From positions 184,652 through 248,651 of the forward strand of contig NZ_JASDDG010000001.1 of assembly GCF_030407495.1 (NCBI RefSeq): a stretch of DNA of 64,000 bases, given 5' to 3'. Both the position numbers and the translations under genes were made by a program. The stretch's first letter is position 1. Every line of letters begins with the position of its first letter. This DNA comes from Arthrobacter sp. APC 3897 (GTDB lineage: Bacteria; Actinomycetota; Actinomycetes; Actinomycetales; Micrococcaceae). Positions 47,118 to 53,909 of this stretch are shown piece by piece. The notes beneath the pieces were generated by a model. The model was given only the letters and a program-made list of their open reading frames with translations, had not been told where the DNA came from and did no database searches.

Positions 47118-48478
47118 TGGACCGCAGGATCTTTGGGATTGAAACCGAGTTTGGGATTGCCTACTCGGACCCCGACTCCCGTCCGCTCTCGCCCGAGGAG
47201 GTGGCACGCTACCTGTTTCGGAAGGTCGTCAGCTGGGGACGCTCCTCCAACGTCTTCCTGACCAACGGCTCCAGGCTCTACCTCGATGTCGGATCCCACC
47301 CGGAGTACGCCACCGCCGAATGCGATGACCTGGCCCAGCTCGTGGCGCATGACCGCGCCGGTGAACTGATCCTGGATGACCTTGTCGACGAGGCAGAAGA
47401 CCGGCTGCGGGCCGAGGGGTTCAACGGCAGCGTCTATTTGTTCAAGAACAACACCGACTCTGCGGGAAACTCCTACGGAAGCCACGAGAACTACCTGATC
47501 CCGCGCCGGCTGGAATTCTCCCGCCTGGCGGACATCCTCATTCCGTTTCTGGTCACCCGGCAGCTGCTGGTCGGCGCGGGCAAAGTACTTAAGACGCAGT
47601 CCGGCTCCCTGTACGCCTTCTCCCAGCGCGCGGACCACATCTGGGAGGGTGTGTCCTCCGCAACCACCCGGTCCCGACCCATCATCAACACCCGCGACGA
47701 GCCGCACGCCGACGCCGAGCACTACCGCCGGCTGCACGTCATCGCGGGGGACTCCAACATGTCCGAGACCACCACCCTGCTGAAGGTTGGTTCCGTGGAC
47801 CTGATGCTGCGCGTCATCGAAGCCGGAACGGTGATGCGCGATTTGCGGCTGGAGAATCCCATCCGCAGCATCCGGGAGATATCCCATGACCTGACCGGCT
47901 CAATGCCGCTGAAGCTCGCTAACGGGTCCACCATGACCGCCCTCGAGCTGCAGCGCGTTTTCCTGGCCAAGGCACAGGACTTTGTGGCCGCCAACGGGGC
48001 CCACAACCGCCACGTCCCCCGGGTGCTTGACCTGTGGGAACGGACCCTGGATGCCATCGAGGCGCAGGACACCTCGGGCATTGACACTGAAATTGACTGG
48101 GCCATCAAGAAGAAACTTGTGGACCGGTACGCGGAGCGCGACTCGCTGGAACTGAACTCTTCGCGGCTCGCACAGCTGGACCTGACCTACCATGACATTT
48201 CCCGGCGGCGCGGCCTCTTCTATTTGCTTCAGTCCCGAGGGGAAACAGCACGGGTGGTTGAGGACAGTGACATCAAGGAAGCGGTGGATATCCCGCCCCA
48301 AAGTACCCGCGCCAAGCTCCGCGGTGATTTTGTCCGCCGGGCCAAGGCAGCCAACCGTGACTTCACCGTTGACTGGGTGCACTTGAAGCTCAATGACCGG
48401 GCGCAGCAGACAGTCCTGTGCAAGGACCCGTTCGCTGCGGTGGATGAACGGGTGGAGTCGCTTCTGGCCACGCTCTGA
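47117..48478 (+). CDS. pafA: Pup--protein ligase
   Basis: The 453-residue glutamine-synthetase-like ligase phosphorylates the C-terminal Glu of deamidated Pup and joins it to substrate lysines. The Mg-ATP motif [12 protein letters not shown] (about residues 5-16), [19 protein letters not shown] and [10 protein letters not shown] are conserved. The Dop-type insertion is missing, which separates it from the paralogous dop upstream. It is the last gene of the arc-dop-pup-prcBA-pafA cluster. Confidence 0.97.
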   Translation: MDRRIFGIETEFGIAYSDPDSRPLSPEEVARYLFRKVVSWGRSSNVFLTNGSRLYLDVGSHPEYATAECDDLAQLVAHDRAGELILDDLVDEAEDRLRAEGFNGSVYLFKNNTDSAGNSYGSHENYLIPRRLEFSRLADILIPFLVTRQLLVGAGKVLKTQSGSLYAFSQRADHIWEGVSSATTRSRPIINTRDEPHADAEHYRRLHVIAGDSNMSETTTLLKVGSVDLMLRVIEAGTVMRDLRLENPIRSIREISHDLTGSMPLKLANGSTMTALELQRVFLAKAQDFVAANGAHNRHVPRVLDLWERTLDAIEAQDTSGIDTEIDWAIKKKLVDRYAERDSLELNSSRLAQLDLTYHDISRRRGLFYLLQSRGETARVVEDSDIKEAVDIPPQSTRAKLRGDFVRRAKAANRDFTVDWVHLKLNDRAQQTVLCKDPFAAVDERVESLLATL

Positions 48479-48495
48479 CGGCCGGGCTTTCCGTT

Positions 48496-48544
48496 GAGCA
48501 CTACCTTGGAGCCGTCCGCACCGGACGGCTCCAAGGTAGTGCTC
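48496..48544 (+). terminator. 23-bp perfect hairpin after pafA
   Basis: Arms 48496-48518 and 48522-48544 pair perfectly around a CAC loop. No T-run follows, so it is either a rho-independent terminator of the T-poor actinobacterial kind or a 3'-stabilising structure. It ends the proteasome operon just ahead of the FKBP promoter. Confidence 0.7.
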
Positions 48545-48556
48545 AGGGAGAAACGC

Positions 48557-48562
48557 TAGGCT
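48557..48562 (+). promoter_or_regulatory. Putative -10 element of the FKBP lipoprotein gene
   Basis: TAGGCT predicts a start near 48569 and a leader of about 72 nt. Confidence 0.35.
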
Positions 48563-48640
48563 TATCTCGACTGTCCGCGCCCAAAACCCGGTTCCGCCGG
48601 GAATCGCGGGCCCCATCTGTCCACCACTGAAAGAAGTAGT

Positions 48641-49618
48641 GTGCGAAAAGTACTAGCCGTAAGTTTGTCCGCCCTGCTCTTCCTGTCTGCCTGCGGCACA
48701 GAGGAAGAGGGCAAGTCCGCAGGCCAGGAGGGAGTCTTTGACTCCGTGAAGGTCAAGGTCGAGGATGCTGAGACCAAGCCGGAAGTGGAGTTCGACGCTC
48801 CGCTGGACATCACCGAAAGCGCCGCGAAGGTTGTCTACACGGGCGACGGCGAAGAAGTAGCCGACGGCCAGAGCATCACGTTCAAGTTTGTGGCCCTGAA
48901 CGCCAACGATGCCAGTGTGGCGGGGGACACCTACTCGCAGGCCGCATCCACGCTGCCTGTCAACGACATGCTGAAGGAGCAGGACCCGGTTCTGTACGAG
49001 GTTTTGCTCGGAGCCAAGGTTGGCTCGCAGATTGCCTACGCCTTCCCCGAAGCCCAGGCCCAGGCCAGCGGCGCACAGGAGGGACAGGAGCAGCCCACCC
49101 AGGTTATGGTGCTCAGCGTGCTGAGCGCCCAGGACACCGTGCCGGTGCTGGAGAAGGATGAAGCAGCCGCCCGCAACGCCGACGGCACCCTGCTGATGGG
49201 CCAGGATGAAGTTGCTGCCCTCGAAAAGGACGGCAAGCTCCCCAAGGCGACCTTCGGTGAAGACGGGGTTCCCGCTGTGGAGATCCCCGAGGACGCTGTT
49301 GAACCTGAAAAGCTCGTCGTGAAGGTGCTCGAGGAAGGCGAAGGCGCTGCCCTGACCGAGACCAGCACCGTCAAGGCGAACTACCTCGGCGTAGGCCTGC
49401 GGGACGGCGAAACCTTTGACTCCAGCTATGAGCAGGGCGAGGCTGTGGAGTTCCCGCTGGACGGTGTTATCTCCGGCTGGACCTACGGACTGTCCGGCCA
49501 GAAGGCCGGCGCGAAGGTACTGCTGGTCATCCCGACCGAACTCGCCTACGGCGATCCCGCACAGCGCGGTCCGTCCGGCCCGCTGGTGTTTGTCGTGGAC
49601 ATCGAGGAAGTCAAGTAG
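48641..49618 (+). CDS. FKBP-type peptidyl-prolyl isomerase lipoprotein
   Basis: The 325-residue product has a lipoprotein signal with Cys18 (L-S-A-C), an acidic linker and a middle domain (about residues 55-190) that may be a degenerate FKBP copy. The C-terminal FKBP domain (about 215-325) has the motifs VKANYLGVGLRDGETFDSSYE, VISGWTYGL and LVIPTELAYGD. It assists folding of exported proteins at the outer face of the membrane. GTG 48641 is preceded only by a weak AAAGAAG. It is followed by a second, cytosolic FKBP gene. Confidence 0.9.
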   Translation: MRKVLAVSLSALLFLSACGTEEEGKSAGQEGVFDSVKVKVEDAETKPEVEFDAPLDITESAAKVVYTGDGEEVADGQSITFKFVALNANDASVAGDTYSQAASTLPVNDMLKEQDPVLYEVLLGAKVGSQIAYAFPEAQAQASGAQEGQEQPTQVMVLSVLSAQDTVPVLEKDEAAARNADGTLLMGQDEVAALEKDGKLPKATFGEDGVPAVEIPEDAVEPEKLVVKVLEEGEGAALTETSTVKANYLGVGLRDGETFDSSYEQGEAVEFPLDGVISGWTYGLSGQKAGAKVLLVIPTELAYGDPAQRGPSGPLVFVVDIEEVK

Positions 49619-49671
49619 CGTTAGAGCTGAACACAGCATCAACGCGGGAAACCGCCGCAGCGAGGAGCACC

Positions 49672-50067
49672 ATGTCATTTGGAAAGCGTGAATACGACCG
49701 CCAGAAGCCGGAAATCGATTTTCCGGACCACGAAGCACCCACTGAGCTCCTGATCGAGGACATCGTGGTGGGCGACGGCCGCGAGGCCAAGGCCGGGGAC
49801 ACTGTCTCCACCCACTACGTGGGAGTTGCCTTCTCCACCGGTGAGGAATTCGATGCCTCGTGGAACCGCGGCACCCCCCTGGACTTCAAGGTGGGCGTTG
49901 GCCAGGTCATTCAGGGCTGGGACCAGGGCCTGCTGGGCATGAAGGTCGGCGGCCGGCGCCGGCTGGAAATCCCCGCGTCCATGGCATACGGAGACCGCGG
50001 CGCAGGTTCGGCCGTTGCACCCGGAGAGTCACTGATCTTCGTGGTTGACCTGCTGGGCGTCCGCTAA
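49672..50067 (+). CDS. FKBP-type peptidyl-prolyl cis-trans isomerase
   Basis: The 131-residue single-domain FKBP has no signal peptide and is therefore cytosolic. The domain covers about residues 25-131, with STHYVGVAFSTGEEFDASW, GVGQVIQGWDQGL, RRLEIPASMAYGDRG and FVVDLLGVR, all standard for active FKBPs. ATG 49672 follows GAGGAG. It lies 53 nt downstream of the lipoprotein FKBP and is ended by a strong terminator. Confidence 0.95.
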   Translation: MSFGKREYDRQKPEIDFPDHEAPTELLIEDIVVGDGREAKAGDTVSTHYVGVAFSTGEEFDASWNRGTPLDFKVGVGQVIQGWDQGLLGMKVGGRRRLEIPASMAYGDRGAGSAVAPGESLIFVVDLLGVR

Positions 50068-50085
50068 TCCGGAACCCGTCCCGGG

Positions 50086-50126
50086 GCGGGCCGGCAGCTG
50101 CACTGCAGCTGCCGGCCCGCCTTTTT
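50086..50126 (+). terminator. Rho-independent terminator of the FKBP genes
   Basis: A perfect GC-rich stem of about 16-17 bp (50086-50102 with 50104-50120) is followed by CTTTTT at 50121-50126. Confidence 0.93.
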
Positions 50127-50185
50127 GGTCCCCGGACACCTGCTCCCGGAACCCGACAAGGTCCGCGCAGCCCGGACGGGCGCGG

Positions 50186-50191
50186 TAGATT
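50186..50191 (+). promoter_or_regulatory. -10 element of a leaderless transcript (pafBC)
   Basis: TAGATT ends 7 nt before GTG 50199. The alternative TTG at 50190 would overlap the hexamer itself. Confidence 0.5.
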
Positions 50192-50198
50192 GGCTTCC

Positions 50199-52232
50199 GT
50201 GTCCGCCAACAGAACCGAACGCCTCCTTAATCTCGTGATTGCCCTGCTGTCCACCCGCCGGGGTTTCACGAAACACGAACTCTTCGAAGAGATTGAGCTG
50301 TACAGCGAAGCGCCGTCCACCGCTGCCCGTGAAAAACTCTTCGACCGGGACAAGGCCTTCCTGCGCGAACAGGGTATTCCGGTGGAGTCCTACAGCGAGG
50401 AAATACTCTACGACCAGGACAATTCCGTCCGCCGGTACCGTATCCGCGCCGATCAGTACCGTCTGCCCGGAGTGCGTTTCACCCCTGAGGAATCTGCGGT
50501 CCTGGCCCTGGCCGCCGGCATGTGGGAACAGGCTTCCCTGGGTTCAGCGGCGGCACGGGCGCTGCGCAAGCTCCAGGCCCGCGGCGTGGAAGCCGAAGAT
50601 GCTTCCGCCAGCGTGCTGCAGCCCCGGATCCGCACCAATGACCCCCATTTTGAGACGGTCTGGAAAGCCACAGTCACCCGTACACCGCTATCGTTTGGCT
50701 ACCGCCCGGCGGACCGCATCCGCGGTTCCGGCGCAGCCCCGGCAAAGCCCGTCCGACGGCGCAGCACCGTACGCCATCTCCAGCCGTGGGGGATGGGCAG
50801 CCGGTTTGGCCACTGGTATGTCGTGGGATGGGACGTGGACCGCAAGGCCGAGCGGTTCTTCCGGCTGTCCCGCATGAGCGCCCCCGTGACGCTCGGCGAA
50901 GGCAGTTATGAGGTTCCTGAGAGCTTCAGCATTGATGTGTCCCTTGCCTCATTGGATACGGTCTTTGCCCCGGTGACAGCCATGGTCCGGGTTCGGGAGG
51001 GCACAGCGGCGGAACTGCGGCTGCGGCCCGGGGCGGAAGCCGCGCCCGCGGAGCAGCCCGGCTGGGAAGAGCTGATGCTGACGGTCCCGGACCTGGACGC
51101 GCTGGCAGCCGACACAGCGGCTCTGGGGGCCCGGGCCGTTGCCGTCCACCCGCCTGAATTCCGTTCTGCTGTAACCGAGCTCCTGGGCCAGGCACTGGAG
51201 GCGCAGACCAGGCCCGTAACGGCGTTCACCCTGGGCCGGCGTGCACCTGCGCCGGCAGCCAGTTCCACGGCCGCGCAGAGCCATCTCACCCGCCTGCTGG
51301 ATCTGGTGCCTTATGTCCTGGGAAACCAGGGCGCCGACCTCGAGGAGACAGCCCGGCGCTTCGGCGTGAGTCCGGCCCAGCTCGCCGCGGACCTGAACCT
51401 TCTCTTCGTGAGCGGTCCGCGCCACTATCCCAACGGCCTCATGGACGTGAATTTCGAGAATGGACAGATTTTCATCGACAACGCCGATGATCTGTCCGAA
51501 CCGGTCCGGCTGGGAATGGACGAAGCCGCAGCACTGATGGTGGGTCTGGACACGCTGGCGGCCCTGCCGGGGGTTGGCGACACTCCGGCGCTGGCCAGCG
51601 CCCTGGAAAAACTCAGCGAAGCAGCGGGGGAATCCGCACGGGCAGGCACTGCGGTGGCCGCGCGGCTGGCCGAGCCCACCGCCAACGCAGCGGTCCTGGA
51701 GACCCTGCAGCAGGCCATCACCGGCCACCGGCAGCTGGACATGCGGTATCTCGTTCCCAGCCGGGACGAACTAACAGACCGCACTGTGGATCCCCGCCGG
51801 CTCTTCTCTGTGAATGATCTTTGGTACCTGGAGGCATGGTGCCACCGTTCGGAGGGCGTGCGGAACTTCCGGGTGGACCGGATCCACCGCGTCACGGACA
51901 GCGGCCCGGCCTCCTGGCAGGGTCCCGCCGCGGATGCGGTTTTTCCGGCAGGTCTCTTCCGCCCGGGGGCCGAAGACACTCTGGTAACCCTGATCACCGA
52001 CCCTTCCGCGGCTTGGGTGGAAAGCGCCTACGATGCCGTCCGGCGCGCCGACCTGTCACGGGGTCGCAGCGCTGTGGAACTGCGGGTGGGCAACACCCGG
52101 TGGATACCGGGCTTCATTGCCCGCCAGGGAGGCAGCGCAGCTGTTGCCGCACCCCCGGAACTGCGCAGTGAAACCGGAGACTGGCTGCGGGAAGCTCTGG
52201 AGAATTACGGTCCGGACCTGCCGGACAAGTAG
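50199..52232 (+). CDS. pafBC: Fused PafB-PafC WYL-domain transcriptional regulator
   Basis: The 677-residue product is two WYL regulators in one chain. The N-terminal half (about 1-330, PafB-like) starts with a winged helix (RTERLLNLVIALLSTRRGFTKHEL) and has a WYL domain around VRHLQPWGMGSRFGHWYVVGWD. The C-terminal half (about 355-677, PafC-like) has a second winged helix (LTRLLDLVPYVLGNQGADLEETARRFGVSPAQL) and a WYL domain around DPRRLFSVNDLWYLEAWC. In mycobacteria separate PafB and PafC form the activator of the LexA-independent DNA damage response. GTG 50199 is chosen over TTG 50190. Confidence 0.95.
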   Translation: MSANRTERLLNLVIALLSTRRGFTKHELFEEIELYSEAPSTAAREKLFDRDKAFLREQGIPVESYSEEILYDQDNSVRRYRIRADQYRLPGVRFTPEESAVLALAAGMWEQASLGSAAARALRKLQARGVEAEDASASVLQPRIRTNDPHFETVWKATVTRTPLSFGYRPADRIRGSGAAPAKPVRRRSTVRHLQPWGMGSRFGHWYVVGWDVDRKAERFFRLSRMSAPVTLGEGSYEVPESFSIDVSLASLDTVFAPVTAMVRVREGTAAELRLRPGAEAAPAEQPGWEELMLTVPDLDALAADTAALGARAVAVHPPEFRSAVTELLGQALEAQTRPVTAFTLGRRAPAPAASSTAAQSHLTRLLDLVPYVLGNQGADLEETARRFGVSPAQLAADLNLLFVSGPRHYPNGLMDVNFENGQIFIDNADDLSEPVRLGMDEAAALMVGLDTLAALPGVGDTPALASALEKLSEAAGESARAGTAVAARLAEPTANAAVLETLQQAITGHRQLDMRYLVPSRDELTDRTVDPRRLFSVNDLWYLEAWCHRSEGVRNFRVDRIHRVTDSGPASWQGPAADAVFPAGLFRPGAEDTLVTLITDPSAAWVESAYDAVRRADLSRGRSAVELRVGNTRWIPGFIARQGGSAAVAAPPELRSETGDWLREALENYGPDLPDK

Positions 52233-52282
52233 CCCGTGAGCACCGTGAGGCCGGGAATGCCGGGGGTTGGGGTTTCCCCCAC

Positions 52283-52288
52283 TATGCT
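52283..52288 (+). promoter_or_regulatory. -10 element of a leaderless transcript
   Basis: TATGCT ends 6 nt before ATG 52295. Confidence 0.45.
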
Positions 52289-52294
52289 GGAACT

Positions 52295-52633
52295 ATGCCT
52301 TGGTGGTCCTGGATTTTGATATGGGCGGCGCTCATTGTCGCCGCTGCAGCGTTTTACGGCCTGGTTGGCTGGCGGATTTTCCGCAAACTGATGGCTACGC
52401 TGCGTGAAGCGGAAGGTGCTGTGTCGCGGCTGGGACTGTCAGTGCCGGCAGCGGCGGTGCCCCTTACAGGAACTTCCGAGCAGGAGCTCGGAATCTTCGA
52501 TGACCCCACCCGCGCCAAAGCCCGCTACGAAGAAGGTAAAGAGGCGCGCAAGGCCCGGCGGCGGGAGCACCGGGTAGCCCGGCGCCTCGCCAACGGCCAG
52601 CCCCGCGCCCTGCGGGACTTCCCAGACCTCTGA
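52295..52633 (+). CDS. Small single-pass membrane protein of unknown function
   Basis: The 112-residue product has a membrane helix at about residues 4-25 (WILIWAALIVAAAAFYGLVGW), a helical segment (IFRKLMATLREAEGAVSRL), and a highly basic tail (KARYEEGKEARKARRREHRVARRL) that should be cytoplasmic. No known domain is recognised. It sits between pafBC and tatA, 33 nt from tatA, and may be transcribed with the Tat genes. By position it could be a Tat accessory or a proteasome-locus membrane partner, but nothing in the sequence proves either. Confidence 0.75.
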   Translation: MPWWSWILIWAALIVAAAAFYGLVGWRIFRKLMATLREAEGAVSRLGLSVPAAAVPLTGTSEQELGIFDDPTRAKARYEEGKEARKARRREHRVARRLANGQPRALRDFPDL

Positions 52634-52665
52634 CGTAAACTGTCTCAAAACGAAAGGACACCGGC

Positions 52666-52980
52666 ATGAACGGCATTCAAGGCTGGCACATAGTAATTCT
52701 CGTCATTTTGGCACTCCTGCTCTTCGGTGCACCCAAGCTTCCCGGCCTGGCCCGCAGCGTGGGACAGTCGCTGCGCATCTTCAAGTCCGAGGTCCGGCAG
52801 ATGAAGGACGAAAATCCGTCCTCCGACCCCGCGGCGGGCGACCCGGTGGAGGGACGTATCGTCAACAATCCCTCAGCCACCGGGGCAGCCGGCGGCCCGG
52901 TTCCTCCGGCAGCCCCCGGCGCTCCTGCCAACCCGGGAACCGAGCAGCGCCCCGCGGGTAATCCGCCCACCAGCCTGTAA
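52666..52980 (+). CDS. tatA: Sec-independent protein translocase subunit TatA
   Basis: The 104-residue product has an N-terminal membrane helix (about residues 6-22, WHIVILVILALLLFG). The FGAPKLPGLARSVGQSLRIFK amphipathic helix and a disordered proline/alanine-rich tail follow. TatA oligomerises to form the passage for folded proteins with twin-arginine signals. The APKLP hinge is typical. ATG 52666 follows AAAGGA. tatC begins 5 nt downstream. Confidence 0.95.
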   Translation: MNGIQGWHIVILVILALLLFGAPKLPGLARSVGQSLRIFKSEVRQMKDENPSSDPAAGDPVEGRIVNNPSATGAAGGPVPPAAPGAPANPGTEQRPAGNPPTSL

Positions 52981-52985
52981 CGGCC

Positions 52986-53813
52986 GTGGCGCTGACCAAA
53001 GGTCGCAAAGCCAACCCGGAAGGGCGGATGGCCCTCAAGGACCATCTGCGGGAGGCACGAAACCGCCTGTTCAAGTCAGGCATAGCTGTTGTACTGGGCA
53101 CCGTGGCAGGCTTCTTCCTGTATATGCCCGCCTTCAATGCGCTGACCCGGCCGGTCCTCGACGTGGGGAACCAGGACGGACGGTTTGCCACCATCAACTT
53201 CGAGGGCGTGGCGACCCCGTTCGACCAGATGATCCAGGTCTCGGTCTTTCTGGGGCTGCTCATGTCCTGCCCGGTGTGGCTCTACCAGCTCTGGGCATTC
53301 ATTACTCCGGGCCTGAAGACCAAGGAACGCCGCATGGCGCTGGGCTTCATGGCTGCGTCCGTGCCGTTGTTCCTGGGCGGCGTGGCGCTGGCCTGGATCC
53401 TCCTGCCCAGTGCCATCGACGTGCTCACCGGATTCACTCCCGAGGGCAGTGCCAACGTGATCACGGCCAGTGTCTACCTGGCTTTTGTGCTCAGGCTCCT
53501 GCTGGCCTTTGGCATTGCATTCCTCATCCCCGTAGTGCTGGTGGGACTGAACATGACCGGCATCCTGCCCGGCAAGCTCATCGTCAAATACTGGCGGATC
53601 ACCATCTTCCTGATCTGCGTCTTCGCTGCCATGGCGGCTCCGGGCGGCGACGCCCTCACGATGTTCTACATGGCTGCACCGCTTCTGCTGCTCTTCGGCC
53701 TGGCCGTGGGCATCTGCCTCATCAATGACAGGCGCCGGGCGAAACGGAACGCCGCCCGCGAGGCCGCCGTCAGCGCCTCCGCCGACACCGCAACACCGCT
53801 GGAGAACCTCTAG
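52986..53813 (+). CDS. tatC: Sec-independent protein translocase subunit TatC
   Basis: The 275-residue membrane protein has six helices and recognises twin-arginine signal peptides. It starts MALTKGRKANPEGRMALKDHLREARNRL, with the conserved HL.E.R cytoplasmic N-terminus; IQVSVFLGLLMSCPVWLYQLWAFITPGL and the end region DALTMFYMAAPLLLL are typical. GTG 52986 has only a weak ribosome site, suggesting coupling to tatA. The order tatA-tatC-helY is conserved in Actinobacteria. Confidence 0.96.
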   Translation: MALTKGRKANPEGRMALKDHLREARNRLFKSGIAVVLGTVAGFFLYMPAFNALTRPVLDVGNQDGRFATINFEGVATPFDQMIQVSVFLGLLMSCPVWLYQLWAFITPGLKTKERRMALGFMAASVPLFLGGVALAWILLPSAIDVLTGFTPEGSANVITASVYLAFVLRLLLAFGIAFLIPVVLVGLNMTGILPGKLIVKYWRITIFLICVFAAMAAPGGDALTMFYMAAPLLLLFGLAVGICLINDRRRAKRNAAREAAVSASADTATPLENL

Positions 53814-53897
53814 CCCGCACCGGCCGGGCACGGCACGCCGCGTTTCAGCCCAAGGCGGAGCAGGAGCCCTTTGGCACCGCGGCGGCCGTGCAGAGTC

Positions 53898-53903
53898 TAG
53901 TCT
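53898..53903 (+). promoter_or_regulatory. -10 element of a leaderless transcript (helY)
   Basis: TAGTCT ends 6 nt before ATG 53910, and no ribosome site is present. Confidence 0.5.
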
Positions 53904-53909
53904 TGAAAC

